Assembly (NCBI RefSeq): GCF_001269345.1
Contig: NZ_CXOP01000002.1
Span: 682,853 to 746,852 of the forward strand
Reading direction: 5' to 3'
From: Limnohabitans sp. 2KL-27
GTDB lineage: Bacteria; Pseudomonadota; Gammaproteobacteria; Burkholderiales; Burkholderiaceae_C
DNA: 64,000 nucleotides
This document shows positions 37,870 through 47,162 of this stretch, piece after piece. The position numbers and the translations under genes were made by a program. The notes below the pieces were generated by a model. That model had not been told where the DNA came from. It ran no database searches and saw only the letters and a program-made list of their open reading frames with translations. The first letter of the stretch is position 1. Every line of letters begins with the position of its first letter.

Positions 37870-39261
37870 ATGAACATCATCATCCTGGGCGCAGGCCGTG
37901 TGGGCGAAAGCGTCGCTGAAAGCCTGGTTTCCGAGCAAAACGACATCACCGTCATCGACCAGGACCCGGCACGCCTGCGGCTGCTCGAAGAGCGTCTGGA
38001 TTTGCGCGGCGTGGTGGGCAACGGCATTCAGCCTTCGGTGCTGCGCGAGGCCGGGGCCCAGGACGCTGACATGTTGATTGCCTGTGCGGCGGCTGACGAG
38101 TCCAATTTGGTCGTCTGCAAGATCGCCCACGATGTGTTCAACGTGCCCACCACCATCGCCCGCCTGCGTTCGCCCGAGTTCAACGAAGGCGACGAGTTGC
38201 TCGGCAAGTCCGGCTTTGCGGTCGACCATGTGATCTGCCCCGAAGAGTCGGTGATGCGCTACATCCAGCAGCTCATCCAGTACCCTGAGGCCTTGCAGGT
38301 GCTCGAATTTGCCGAGGGCCGCGTCAGTCTGATTGTGGTGCGTGCAGCGGCTGACAGTTTGCTGGTGAACCACACCATCGCCGAATTTCGCGAGCGATTG
38401 CCGGACGCCGAGATGCGCGTGGTGGCCTTGTACCGGCAAGACACACAAATCGACGCCTTGCCCGAGACCCGTATCCTGCCTGGCGACGAGGTTTTTGTGC
38501 TGGCCGATACGCGCAAGATCCCCATCGTTTTGAGCGGTATCCACAAAACCGACCAACCTGTGCAGCGCCTGATGCTGGCCGGTGGCGGCAAAGTGGGCTT
38601 GCGCCTGGCGCGCATTCTGGTCGGCCAGTACCACGTGAAGTTGATCGAGCGCGACAAAAAACGTTGCGAATACCTGGCCAGCCAGTTGCCCTCGAGCATG
38701 CTGATCCTGAATGGCGATGGTGCGGACGAAGACCTGCTGCACGAAGAAAACGTGGGTGAGATGGATTTGTTCCTGGCGTTGACCAGCGATGACGAGGACA
38801 ACATCATGTCCGCCATGCTGGCCAAGCGCATGGGCGCACGCCGTGTCATGGCCCTGATCAACCGCCGCGCTTATGCCGACATGATGCAAGGCAGCACGAT
38901 TGACATCGCGATCTCGCCTGCGCAAACCGTGATCGGCGAGTTGCTGGCTCATTTGCGCCGGGGTGATGTGGCGGCGGTGCACAGCTTGCGTCGTGGCGCG
39001 GCGGAGGCACTGGAGGGCATCGCGCGCGGCGACCTCAAGACATCGAAATTGGTCGGGCGCCGTGTCGAAGAAATCAAGCTGCCCCAGGGCGTGAGCATGG
39101 GGGCGATTGTGCGAGGCGAGGGTAAAAAATCCGAAGTGCTCATGCCGCACCATGACACCCTGATCGAAGCCGACGACCACATCATCTTGTTCATCCCCAA
39201 CAAACGCGATGTCCGTGCTGTGGAAAAACTCTTCCAGGTCAGCGCGACCTTTTTTGGCTGA
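37870..39261 (+). CDS. trkA: Trk potassium uptake regulatory protein TrkA
   Basis: The 463-aa cytoplasmic protein has two RCK modules: NAD(H)-binding GAGRVGESVAESLVSEQNDI and a second MLAGGGKVGLRLARILVGQY, each followed by a TrkA-C domain. It gates the TrkH channel in response to nucleotides. The stop overlaps the trkH start by 1 bp (TGATG), so the two are translationally coupled. Confidence 0.95.
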   Translation: MNIIILGAGRVGESVAESLVSEQNDITVIDQDPARLRLLEERLDLRGVVGNGIQPSVLREAGAQDADMLIACAAADESNLVVCKIAHDVFNVPTTIARLRSPEFNEGDELLGKSGFAVDHVICPEESVMRYIQQLIQYPEALQVLEFAEGRVSLIVVRAAADSLLVNHTIAEFRERLPDAEMRVVALYRQDTQIDALPETRILPGDEVFVLADTRKIPIVLSGIHKTDQPVQRLMLAGGGKVGLRLARILVGQYHVKLIERDKKRCEYLASQLPSSMLILNGDGADEDLLHEENVGEMDLFLALTSDDEDNIMSAMLAKRMGARRVMALINRRAYADMMQGSTIDIAISPAQTVIGELLAHLRRGDVAAVHSLRRGAAEALEGIARGDLKTSKLVGRRVEEIKLPQGVSMGAIVRGEGKKSEVLMPHHDTLIEADDHIILFIPNKRDVRAVEKLFQVSATFFG

Positions 39262-40724
39262 TGTTCACGTTCTTCGCTCCCGTGTTGTCCTTGATGGCGC
39301 GCATTTTGCTCGCGTTCTCGGTCACATTTCTGGTGCCCGGCATCTGGGCCTGGTTTGAAGACCACCGTGATTTGCAGTGGATCTGGTTGGCAGGTTTTGG
39401 TTTGACAGCCTGCAGTGGCTTGGTGCTGGCGGCAATCACTCAGCAGCATCGGCGCGAATTGAAGACCAAGGACGGCTTCTTGTTGGTCAACATGGTGTGG
39501 TTGGTTTTGCCTGCTTACTCGGCCCTGCCCCTCCTGTTTTTGGTGCCCGAGATCACCTGGTTCAAGGCCTATTTTGAAGCCATGAGCGCCCTCACGGCCA
39601 CAGGAGCCACGGCCTTGTCGGGGCTCGACCATTTGCCGGTTTCGGTCAACATCTGGCGCTGCTTTTTGCAGTTGATCGGTGGTCTGGGCATCATGCTGCT
39701 GGTGGTGGCGGTGTTGCCCATGTTGGGCCTGGGTGGCATGCAGCTCTACAAGACCGAAACGCCCGGCCCCATGAAAGACACCAAATTCACCCCTCGCATT
39801 GCCGAGACGGCGCGGGGCTTATGGGGCGTGTACTTTTTATTTTCAGGCGCGTGCCTGCTGGCTTACCGATGGGCTGGCATGAGCTGGGCCGATGCCTTCA
39901 TGCACATGTGCACCACCATGGGCTTGGGTGGCTTTTCTTCTTATGACGCCAGTTTTGGGCACTTCAACTCGCCCACGATCGAGTGGGTCGCCATCGTGTT
40001 CATGACCTTGGCCGGCATCAGCTTCGTGCGCTATTTTGTGGTTCTGCGCAGCCGCTCCCTCTTGCCCATCAGCAACGATCGCGAGATCCGCACTTACTTG
40101 GGTGTCTTGTTGGCTTCCACCTTGTTGGTGATGGCCTTGCTGCTGGCCCATGGTGTTTATGAAGACGGCCTGGAGGCCTTGCGCATCAGTGCTTTCCATG
40201 TGGTGTCTTTGGCCACCACCACGGGGTATGCGGCCACCGATTACGCGCAGTGGCCAGTGTTTGCCCCCATCTTGTTGATGTTTTTGGGCTGTTTTGCTTC
40301 GTGCGCGGGCTCTACGGGGGGGGGCATCAAGATGGTGCGCATGGTCTTGCTGATCAAGCAAGCCCGGCGTGAGCTTGTACGCATCATCCACCCCCGTGTC
40401 ATCAACCCCGTCACACTGGGCGGTGCTGTGATTCCCATGTCGGTCATGACGGCGGTTTTGGGCTTCATGCTCATTTATGGTGGCGCCACCATGGGCCTGA
40501 GCATGCTGCTTTTGCTCAGCGGCATGGACATCGTGACCGCATTCTCGGCAGTCATCGCCACGGTCAACAACATCGGCCCTGGCTTGGGCGAAGTCGGTCC
40601 GTCCGGCAACTTCGGTGGCCTGAACCCTTTTCAGTTGAGCGTTTTGACTTTTGCCATGCTGCTGGGCCGATTGGAGTTGCTGTCGGTGCTGGTGCTGTTC
40701 AGCTCGCACTTTTGGCGCAAATGA
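39261..40724 (+). CDS. trkH: Trk potassium transporter TrkH
   Basis: The 487-aa integral membrane protein has four M1-P-M2-like repeats with selectivity-filter glycines, for example SALTATGATALSGL, TTMGLGGFSSYD, ATTTGYAATDY and FSAVIATVNNIGPGLGEVG. It imports K+ with TrkA. Length is normal (E. coli 483). ATG 39261 overlaps the trkA stop. Confidence 0.96.
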   Translation: MFTFFAPVLSLMARILLAFSVTFLVPGIWAWFEDHRDLQWIWLAGFGLTACSGLVLAAITQQHRRELKTKDGFLLVNMVWLVLPAYSALPLLFLVPEITWFKAYFEAMSALTATGATALSGLDHLPVSVNIWRCFLQLIGGLGIMLLVVAVLPMLGLGGMQLYKTETPGPMKDTKFTPRIAETARGLWGVYFLFSGACLLAYRWAGMSWADAFMHMCTTMGLGGFSSYDASFGHFNSPTIEWVAIVFMTLAGISFVRYFVVLRSRSLLPISNDREIRTYLGVLLASTLLVMALLLAHGVYEDGLEALRISAFHVVSLATTTGYAATDYAQWPVFAPILLMFLGCFASCAGSTGGGIKMVRMVLLIKQARRELVRIIHPRVINPVTLGGAVIPMSVMTAVLGFMLIYGGATMGLSMLLLLSGMDIVTAFSAVIATVNNIGPGLGEVGPSGNFGGLNPFQLSVLTFAMLLGRLELLSVLVLFSSHFWRK

Positions 40725-40760
40725 ATTCGGCCGTTTTGCCGTTGAAACAAGGAGACACAC

Positions 40761-41192
40761 ATGCCGATCACCAAAGGATTTCAAGCCCTCGTCGATGAGG
40801 CCATGGCCCAGGTCACCACGCACAGCGTGGCCGACGTGCAAGCGCGCCTGGCTGACCCTGCCGTGCAAATTGTGGACATTCGCGACCCGCGTGAGCTGGA
40901 GCGCGAAGGCACCGTGCCCGGCGCTTTGCTTGCGCCCCGGGGCATGCTCGAATTCTGGGTCGACCCAGCCTCGCCTTACTTCAAGCCCGTGTTCGCGGAC
41001 GAGCGCAAACAGTTCATCTTGTTTTGCGGCGCAGGCTGGCGCAGCGCCTTGGCCACCAAAACCCTGCAAGACATGGGCATGACGAATGTGGCCCACATCG
41101 ATGGCGGCTTTGCCGCTTGGAAAAAAGCGGCCGCCCCCATGGTCACGATGGCGCAGCACCAAGCCGAAAGCGCGGCGCGCAAAGGCGCTTGA
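40761..41192 (+). CDS. Rhodanese-like domain protein
   Basis: The 143-aa single-domain rhodanese has the catalytic cysteine loop [15 protein letters not shown] and the [16 protein letters not shown] entry motif. It may transfer sulfane sulfur; the partner is unknown. AAGGAG lies 8 bp before ATG 40761. The stop overlaps the YchJ-like start (TGATG). Confidence 0.9.
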   Translation: MPITKGFQALVDEAMAQVTTHSVADVQARLADPAVQIVDIRDPRELEREGTVPGALLAPRGMLEFWVDPASPYFKPVFADERKQFILFCGAGWRSALATKTLQDMGMTNVAHIDGGFAAWKKAAAPMVTMAQHQAESAARKGA

Positions 41193-41581
41193 TGGCCGCG
41201 CCTTGCCCCTGCGGCCGCACAAGCGCCAAAGGCCAACCGCTCGACTTGCATGACTGTTGCGGCCCGCTGCACGCAGGCCAGGCCGCACCCGATGCCGAAC
41301 GCCTCATGCGCTCGCGCTACAGCGCCTTTGTGTGCGGCGACGTGCCTTATCTGTTGGCCACTTGGCACCCCACCCAACGCCCTGCCGAGCTGACGCTCGA
41401 ACAAGGTGGCAAATGGTTGGGCTTGGAGATCAAGCAACACCGGGTCACCGGTGCGGACGCCGCCGAGGTGGAATTTGTGGCGCGATTTCGGGTGGGCGGC
41501 AAAGCGGTGCGCCAGCACGAACGCAGCCGCTTTGTGCGCGAAGGCGATCGTTGGTTTTATCTGGATGGCATTGAGCTGTGA
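41192..41581 (+). CDS. YchJ-family (SEC-C motif) protein
   Basis: The 129-aa protein has the N-terminal metal-type cluster [20 protein letters not shown] (SEC-C) and an NTF2-like domain with [20 protein letters not shown]. Function is not established. It is coupled to the rhodanese gene by a 1-bp overlap. Confidence 0.85.
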   Translation: MAAPCPCGRTSAKGQPLDLHDCCGPLHAGQAAPDAERLMRSRYSAFVCGDVPYLLATWHPTQRPAELTLEQGGKWLGLEIKQHRVTGADAAEVEFVARFRVGGKAVRQHERSRFVREGDRWFYLDGIEL

Positions 41582-41618
41582 AGGCCGTGCTCCAAGACCA
41601 CCGCGTATGATGGTTGCC

Positions 41619-42266
41619 ATGAATTTTGAAGCCATTTTGTTTGACTGCGACGGCGTGCTGGTGGACAGCGAAGCCATCACCTGCGGCGTCTTGCGTGACA
41701 TGTTTGAAGAGCAGGGCTGGCGCATGTCGCTGGCCGAGTGCATGCAGCGCTTTGTGGGGCATACGGTCAAAAGCCAGCGCACCACCATCGAGGCGCACAC
41801 CGGCCAGCCGCTCACCGATGCCTGGCTGGAACAGTTTTTTGCCCGCCGCAACGAGCGCTTGACGCAAAGCATCACCGCCATCGAAGGTGTGCACGAAGCG
41901 GTGGCGCACCTGCACGATCACTGCGAAGGCCGCATCGCGGTGGCTTCGGGTGCTGACCGTTTCAAGGTCGAGATGATGCTCAAGCAAGTGGGCTTGATCG
42001 ACTTTTTTGCAGGCCGCATTTTCAGCGGCCATGAAATGCCGCGCAGCAAGCCGCACCCCGACGTGTACCTGGCCGCTGCGGCCCACCTGCAGGTCGACCC
42101 GGCGCGCTGCCTGGTGGTGGAAGACACCACCGTGGGCATCACGGCGGGTGTGGCCGCGGGCGCCACGGTGTGGGCCTATGCCGCGCCGCCGGCCGAGCAT
42201 GCGCCGCTCTTGCAGGCTGGCGCACAACAGGTGTTCACCAGCATGCACGCGCTGCGCTTGGCTTGA
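41619..42266 (+). CDS. HAD-family phosphatase (beta-phosphoglucomutase-like subclass)
   Basis: The 215-aa protein has HAD motif I FDCDGVLVDSEA, motif II VASGAD, motif III lysine in SKPHPDVYL and motif IV VVEDTTVGITAG, with a helical cap domain between motifs I and II. The natural substrate is a small phosphate ester of unknown identity. ATG 41619 is the last of three in-frame ATGs (41607, 41610, 41619) and starts the conserved sequence directly. Confidence 0.88.
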   Translation: MNFEAILFDCDGVLVDSEAITCGVLRDMFEEQGWRMSLAECMQRFVGHTVKSQRTTIEAHTGQPLTDAWLEQFFARRNERLTQSITAIEGVHEAVAHLHDHCEGRIAVASGADRFKVEMMLKQVGLIDFFAGRIFSGHEMPRSKPHPDVYLAAAAHLQVDPARCLVVEDTTVGITAGVAAGATVWAYAAPPAEHAPLLQAGAQQVFTSMHALRLA

Positions 42267-42287
42267 ATCCGGCATGGGCCGGCCCCT

Positions 42288-43331
42288 TCACGGGGCCTTG
42301 GCCAGCCTGAACTCTTCGGGCGTTTGTCCTGTCCACCCCTTGAACGCCCGCATGAAACTCTTCTCGTTCTGAAAGCCCACTTCGGCTGCGACCTGTTTGA
42401 TGGGGCGCTGTGTGCGCAGCAGCAAATCGGCGGCCATGTCACGGCGTACCGCGTCTTTGAGTTGCTGAAGACTCGCGCCTTCTTCCTTGAGTTGCCGGTG
42501 CAAGGTCCGGGCAGACAAATTCAGCCAGGCCGCCAGGTCGTCGGCGTTGCGGCAGTGCTCGGGCTGTTCGGCCAGGGTCTGGCGCACCTTTTCCACCAGC
42601 AAGCGGTCGCGCCGGTAGGGCCGCACCGTGAGCAGCAAGGCGCGTTGCAGCATGCGCTGCAGGGCCGCTTCGTCGCGGCGCAACGGCAGGCTCAGGTAGC
42701 CCGCGTCGAACTGCAGGCTGTGCGTGGGCGCGTTGAATTGGGTGGGCCCGTCAAACAGCACCCGGTAACTGTCGGCGTGGGGCGGCGGTGCAAAGTGCAA
42801 GGTGGTTTGCACCAAAGGGATGCGCGAATCGGTCAGCCAGCACGCCACGCCCAGCGCATTGCGCAGCACCGAGACCACCGCAAATTCTTGCAAAGCACCC
42901 AGCTCGCGTTGCTCGGTCAATTGCAGGCTGGCCATGCCCTGCGTCTGGTTGACTTGCAGGTGGATGTCGTCGGTCAGCAAGCCGTGGTGACGGCACCAAC
43001 GGGCCAGGGCCACGCCTAAGGTCGGCGCCGTCAATGAGGCGCGCACCAGCATGCCGTAGCTGCCCCAAGGCAAGCGCCGGCTGAACCAACCGAGGGCTTC
43101 ATCGTCGAGTGCGCGCATGGCGCTGGCCGACAGCCACTCCATTTGCAAGGCGGTGATGCGCGCACCGGTCTGGTTCAGCAGTTCTGGCGCGATTTGTGCC
43201 TCGGACAGCGCAGGCAAAGGGTCCAACCCGCGCTGGGTGTACGCCGAAACAATGGCTTTCGCATAAGCCATGGGGGTTTCTCTGCGACCAGGGGTTGCGG
43301 GGCTGTCGTGGGGGCTGGCGGTGCGGATCAT
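42288..43331 (-). CDS. AraC-family transcriptional regulator (OruR/ArgR-like layout)
   Basis: The 347-aa protein has an N-terminal ligand-binding domain of the Arabinose-binding/DUF4102-like AraC subgroup and a C-terminal double helix-turn-helix ([20 protein letters not shown] and [20 protein letters not shown]). It is divergent from liuB, 132 bp apart, so it may regulate the MCC genes or itself. The effector is unknown. M1 at 43331 or M21 at 43271 are both possible starts. A GGCCCC/GGGGCC hairpin (42281-42297) lies at its 3' end, facing the HAD gene. Confidence 0.88.
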   Translation of the reverse strand: MIRTASPHDSPATPGRRETPMAYAKAIVSAYTQRGLDPLPALSEAQIAPELLNQTGARITALQMEWLSASAMRALDDEALGWFSRRLPWGSYGMLVRASLTAPTLGVALARWCRHHGLLTDDIHLQVNQTQGMASLQLTEQRELGALQEFAVVSVLRNALGVACWLTDSRIPLVQTTLHFAPPPHADSYRVLFDGPTQFNAPTHSLQFDAGYLSLPLRRDEAALQRMLQRALLLTVRPYRRDRLLVEKVRQTLAEQPEHCRNADDLAAWLNLSARTLHRQLKEEGASLQQLKDAVRRDMAADLLLRTQRPIKQVAAEVGFQNEKSFMRAFKGWTGQTPEEFRLAKAP

Positions 43332-43463
43332 GGTTTTGCAAATTGTGGCACGATTTGCAACCCATTTGACAGCCCAAATCGGCTTTCCAAGATTAAGCTG
43401 GCGGGCATTGCACGATCGATGCGCTGCGGGCTGGTTCCGGTGGCGCCCTCCCTAGGAAGCACC

Positions 43464-45071
43464 ATGACCGTTTTGCACTCCCAACTGAACCCGCGTTCCG
43501 CCGATTTCCAGTCCAACGCCGCCGCGATGCGTGGCTTGGTCGAAGATTTGCGCGCCCACCTGGAGCGCGTGGCTTTGGGTGGTGGCGAGGCCCCCCGCGC
43601 CAAGCACACCGCCCGGGGCAAGCTGCTGCCGCGTGACCGCGTGCAGATGCTGCTCGACCCCGGCACGCCTTTCCTCGAATTGGCACCGCTGGCGGCGCTC
43701 AACATGTACAACAACGATGCGCCCAGCTCAGGTGTGATCGTGGGCATCGGCCGCGTGAGTGGCGTGGAATGCATGATCGTGTGCAACGACGCCACGGTGA
43801 AGGGCGGCACCTATTACCCGATGACCGTGAAAAAGCACTTGCGGGCGCAAGAAATCGCGCAGCAAAACCGCTTGCCCTGCATTTATCTGGTCGACTCTGG
43901 CGGGGCCAACTTGCCCAACCAGGACGAAGTCTTTCCGGACCGCGACCACTTTGGCCGCATCTTCTTCAACCAGGCCAATATGAGCGCGCAGGGCATCGCA
44001 CAAATTGCGGTGGTCATGGGCTCTTGCACGGCAGGCGGCGCATACGTGCCCGCCATGAGCGACGAGACCATCATTGTCAAAAACCAGGGCACCATCTTTT
44101 TGGGCGGCCCGCCCTTGGTCAAAGCCGCCACGGGCGAGGTGGTGAGCGCCGAAGACTTAGGGGGAGGCGATGTGCACACGCGCCTGTCGGGCGTGGCCGA
44201 TCACTTGGCGCAAAACGATGTGCATGCGCTGGCGCTGGCGCGCCAGGCCGTGAAAAACCTGAATGCCCAAAAGGCCCCGAACATCGCCACCCACGCGCCC
44301 GTGCCGCCGAAGTTCGACGCACAGGAGCTGTATGGTGTGATCCCCACGGACACGCGCAAGCCGTTTGATGTGCGCGAGATCATCGCCCGCATCGTCGACG
44401 GTTCGGAGTTCGACGAATTCAAATCGCGCTTTGGCACCACCTTGATTTGCGGCTTTGCCCGCATCGAAGGCATGCCCGTGGGCATCATTGCCAACAACGG
44501 CATTTTGTTCAGCGAGTCGGCCTTGAAGGGCGCGCACTTCATCGAGTTGTGCTGCCAGCGCAAGACGCCGCTGGTGTTTTTGCAGAACATCACCGGCTTC
44601 ATGGTCGGACGCAAATACGAAAACGAAGGCATCGCCCGCAACGGCGCCAAGATGGTCACGGCCGTGGCCACCGCCGCTGTGCCCAAGTTCACCATCATCA
44701 TTGGCGGCAGCTTTGGCGCGGGCAACTACGGCATGTGCGGCCGCGCCTACAGCCCGCGCTTTTTGTGGATGTGGCCCAACGCCCGCATCTCGGTCATGGG
44801 TGGCGAGCAAGCGGCCAGCGTGTTGGCCACCGTCAAGCGTGACGGCATTGAAGGCAAGGGCGGCCAGTGGAGCATGGAAGAAGAAGAGGCCTTCAAGGCC
44901 CCGATCAAGCAGCAGTACGAGGACCAGGGCCACCCCTACTACGCCACTGCCCGTCTCTGGGACGACGGCATCATCGACCCGGCCGACACCCGGCGCGTGC
45001 TGGCGCTGGGCCTGAGCGCCTCGCTGAACGCCCCGATTCCCGAGACGAAATTTGGACTTTTCCGCATGTGA
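43464..45071 (+). CDS. liuB: 3-methylcrotonyl-CoA carboxylase, carboxyltransferase (beta) subunit
   Basis: The 535-aa protein transfers carboxyl from biotin to 3-methylcrotonyl-CoA to give 3-methylglutaconyl-CoA. Crotonase-type carboxyltransferase motifs include [34 protein letters not shown] and [20 protein letters not shown]. Length is typical for MCC beta. ATG 43464 has AGGAAG 5 bp upstream. The stop codon is the first arm of the vapBC operator palindrome. liuD, the matching alpha subunit, is about 2 kb downstream. Confidence 0.95.
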   Translation: MTVLHSQLNPRSADFQSNAAAMRGLVEDLRAHLERVALGGGEAPRAKHTARGKLLPRDRVQMLLDPGTPFLELAPLAALNMYNNDAPSSGVIVGIGRVSGVECMIVCNDATVKGGTYYPMTVKKHLRAQEIAQQNRLPCIYLVDSGGANLPNQDEVFPDRDHFGRIFFNQANMSAQGIAQIAVVMGSCTAGGAYVPAMSDETIIVKNQGTIFLGGPPLVKAATGEVVSAEDLGGGDVHTRLSGVADHLAQNDVHALALARQAVKNLNAQKAPNIATHAPVPPKFDAQELYGVIPTDTRKPFDVREIIARIVDGSEFDEFKSRFGTTLICGFARIEGMPVGIIANNGILFSESALKGAHFIELCCQRKTPLVFLQNITGFMVGRKYENEGIARNGAKMVTAVATAAVPKFTIIIGGSFGAGNYGMCGRAYSPRFLWMWPNARISVMGGEQAASVLATVKRDGIEGKGGQWSMEEEEAFKAPIKQQYEDQGHPYYATARLWDDGIIDPADTRRVLALGLSASLNAPIPETKFGLFRM

Positions 45072-45100
45072 TGTGTATGATTTTGAAAATTCATACACAT
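45071..45100. promoter_or_regulatory. Perfect 10-bp inverted repeat before vapB (autoregulatory operator candidate)
   Basis: ATGTGTATGA (45071-45080) and TCATACACAT (45091-45100) are exact inverted repeats around a 10-nt spacer. They lie 15 bp before the antitoxin ATG. No T-run follows, so it is not a simple terminator. VapB antitoxins usually repress their own promoter through such palindromes. Confidence 0.7.
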
Positions 45101-45115
45101 TAAGAGGCTGAGAAC

Positions 45116-45442
45116 ATGCGAACCAACATTGAAATCGACGACGACTTGATGGCTGCCGCCATGGCGGCGGGTGGTTTCAAGACCAAAAAGGAAGCGGTTG
45201 AAGAGGGCTTACGCCTGGTGCGTCGTCGTCAGGTCTACAACGGTTTGTTGGCCTTGCGCGGCAAGTTGCAATGGGACGACTCAGACGCCGCTTGGGCGCA
45301 AGCCCGCACGCCAGAGGCATCCGCCATGGCCGTGCAAGAGCCACAGGGCGCGTACAACGTGAAGCCCAAGCCCGCAGCCACGACCGGGCGGTCGGCAAAA
45401 GCCAAAAAACCAGCCGCTGCAGCACGGAGCAAGGCCCCATGA
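45116..45442 (+). CDS. vapB: VapB-family antitoxin
   Basis: The 108-aa protein begins MRTNIEIDDDLMAAAMAAGG FKTKKEAVEEGLRLV (written with a break for length), the ribbon-helix-helix/VapB pattern of type II antitoxins. The C-terminal half is a basic Ala/Lys/Pro-rich tail (AATTGRSAKAKKPAAAARSK), longer than usual, likely unstructured until bound to the toxin. The stop overlaps the toxin start (ATGA). Confidence 0.85.
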   Translation: MRTNIEIDDDLMAAAMAAGGFKTKKEAVEEGLRLVRRRQVYNGLLALRGKLQWDDSDAAWAQARTPEASAMAVQEPQGAYNVKPKPAATTGRSAKAKKPAAAARSKAP

Positions 45443-45840
45443 TCTTGGTGGACTCCAGTGTCTGGATCGACTTCTTCCGTGAAGGGCGGAGCACCCCAAG
45501 CCAGACCTTGGCCCGTTGCCTGGGTGATTCCAGTGTGGAGGTCGGCATGGCCGATCTGGTGTTGTTCGAGGTCATGCGTGGTTTTCGCGAAGGGGCCTTG
45601 ATGCGCGAAGCCCAAATTCTCATGAGCGCATTGCCGCAGGTGGACATCGGCGGCACAGCCCCTGTGTTGAAGGCAGCAGAGCGTTACAGGCAATTGCGCA
45701 GCCGAGGCCGCACCGTGCGCAGCCCCATCGACGTGCTGCTGGCCAGCTACTGCATGACGCACGGCCATGCGCTGCTGCACCGCGACGCCGACTTTGAATC
45801 GCTCAAAACTTTGGGAGGGCTGGACACATGGCCACACTGA
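45439..45840 (+). CDS. vapC: VapC-family PIN-domain ribonuclease toxin
   Basis: The 133-aa PIN protein has the acidic site residues in LVDSSVWIDFFREG (Asp5), a Glu in the central helix (LFEVMRGFREG), and Asp in SPIDVLLASYCM and HRDADFESL. VapC toxins cleave tRNA or rRNA. It overlaps vapB by 4 bp and overlaps the DinB gene by 13 bp, so the TA pair is embedded in the liu operon. Catalytic residues are intact, so the toxin is probably functional. Confidence 0.88.
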   Translation: MILVDSSVWIDFFREGRSTPSQTLARCLGDSSVEVGMADLVLFEVMRGFREGALMREAQILMSALPQVDIGGTAPVLKAAERYRQLRSRGRTVRSPIDVLLASYCMTHGHALLHRDADFESLKTLGGLDTWPH

Positions 45841-46373
45841 ACACTCTGAAACCTTTGTCCACTTGGCATACCCACTTCAGCGGTCAAGCGCGCTACCACG
45901 TTTGGGCCACACACCGCCTGCTGGAAGCGGTCTCGGGCGTCTCCGATTCAGACTATCGGCGCGACGCAGGCCTGTTCTTCAAAAGCATCCACGGCACGCT
46001 GAACCACATGCTGGTGGCCGAGCACCTGCTGTGGTTTGCCCGTTTTGCCAAAGGCGCATCGCCGGTGCTGGCGCTGAACAGTGAAATTGAACCTGATCGA
46101 GAACGCTTGGCGCAGGCGCTCAAGGGTGGATCGGCCAACTGGACGCCCCTGATCGCCAGCTGGAGCGCCGAGCGCTTTGACGGGCATCTGGACTACCGGA
46201 CCAGCCAAGGCGACGCTCTGTCTTTGCCCTTTGCGCCCACTTTGTCGCATGTGTTCAACCACGCCACCCACCACCGTGGCCAGATCACGGCGGCACTGAC
46301 CGCCATGGGTCAGCCTTGCCCGGAGCTGGACATGGTTTATTTCCTTTTGGCAGAGCAGGTCTCCAAAGAATGA
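45828..46373 (+). CDS. DinB-family protein
   Basis: The 181-aa four-helix-bundle protein carries the DinB metal-type histidines in FKSIHGTLNHMLVAEHLLWF and HVFNHATHHRGQITAAL. DinB proteins are often thiol-dependent metalloenzymes; the function here is unknown. ATG 45828 has GGGAGGG 9-15 bp upstream. The gene overlaps vapC by 13 bp and liuC by 4 bp. Confidence 0.85.
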   Translation: MATLNTLKPLSTWHTHFSGQARYHVWATHRLLEAVSGVSDSDYRRDAGLFFKSIHGTLNHMLVAEHLLWFARFAKGASPVLALNSEIEPDRERLAQALKGGSANWTPLIASWSAERFDGHLDYRTSQGDALSLPFAPTLSHVFNHATHHRGQITAALTAMGQPCPELDMVYFLLAEQVSKE

Positions 46374-47152
46374 GCACAGCCCTGAACATTTCCACCCAAG
46401 GTGGCGTGCACACGATCACGCTGTCGCGCCCCGATGTGCGCAACGCCTTCAACGACGAAGTCATTGCCGAGCTGAAAAACGCATTTTTGGCGGTCGCCCA
46501 AGACGCTGCCGTGCGCTGCGTGGTGCTGGCCGCCGAGGGGCCCGCCTTTTGCGCAGGCGCAGACCTGAACTGGATGCGCCGCATGGCCGACTACACCCGC
46601 GCTGAAAACCTGGCCGATGCCGGCGAGTTGGCTGCCATGCTGCGTGCCATTTACGCATGCCCCCAGCCGACCATTGCCCGCGTGCAAGGCGATGTGTATG
46701 CCGGCGGCATGGGCCTGGTGGCGGCGTGCGATATGGCGGTGAGCGTGGACAGCGCCAACTACTGCTTGAGTGAGGTGAAACTGGGCCTGATACCCGCCAC
46801 CATCAGCCCCTATGTGATCCGCGCCATGGGTGCGCGTGCGGCGCACCGCTACTTTTTGACGGCCGAGCGCTTTGGCGCCGCCGAGGCCCACCGCATCGGC
46901 CTGGTGCACGAGGTGGTGCCGGCCGAGGCGCTGGACGCCCAAGTGGCCGAGCTGACGCAGGCGCTGGTGAATGCCAGCCCGCATGCCGTGCGCGCTTGCA
47001 AAAAGCTGGTGCAGGACGTGGCCGAGCGCGAGATCAACGACGCGCTGGTGGCGCAAACGGTGGCGGGCATCGCCGACATCCGCGCCAGCGCAGAGGGCAA
47101 GGAAGGTGTGCAGTCCTTCTTGCAAAAACGCAAACCCCATTGGATGGCTTGA
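46370..47152 (+). CDS. liuC: 3-methylglutaconyl-CoA hydratase (enoyl-CoA hydratase family)
   Basis: The 260-aa crotonase-family protein has the oxyanion-hole motif GPAFCAGADLNWMRRM and DVYAGGMGLVAACDMAVS. In this context it hydrates 3-methylglutaconyl-CoA to HMG-CoA. ATG 46370 overlaps the DinB stop. The next gene is liuD, 10 bp away, so context favours LiuC over a general enoyl-CoA hydratase. Confidence 0.88.
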   Translation: MSTALNISTQGGVHTITLSRPDVRNAFNDEVIAELKNAFLAVAQDAAVRCVVLAAEGPAFCAGADLNWMRRMADYTRAENLADAGELAAMLRAIYACPQPTIARVQGDVYAGGMGLVAACDMAVSVDSANYCLSEVKLGLIPATISPYVIRAMGARAAHRYFLTAERFGAAEAHRIGLVHEVVPAEALDAQVAELTQALVNASPHAVRACKKLVQDVAEREINDALVAQTVAGIADIRASAEGKEGVQSFLQKRKPHWMA

Positions 47153-47162
47153 GGAAGCAAAC

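Noticed and set aside
42281..42297. GGCCCC/GGGGCC hairpin as a terminator between HAD and AraC genes
   Set aside because: It lacks a T-run and overlaps the end of the AraC gene; at best a weak convergent stop, so not listed separately.
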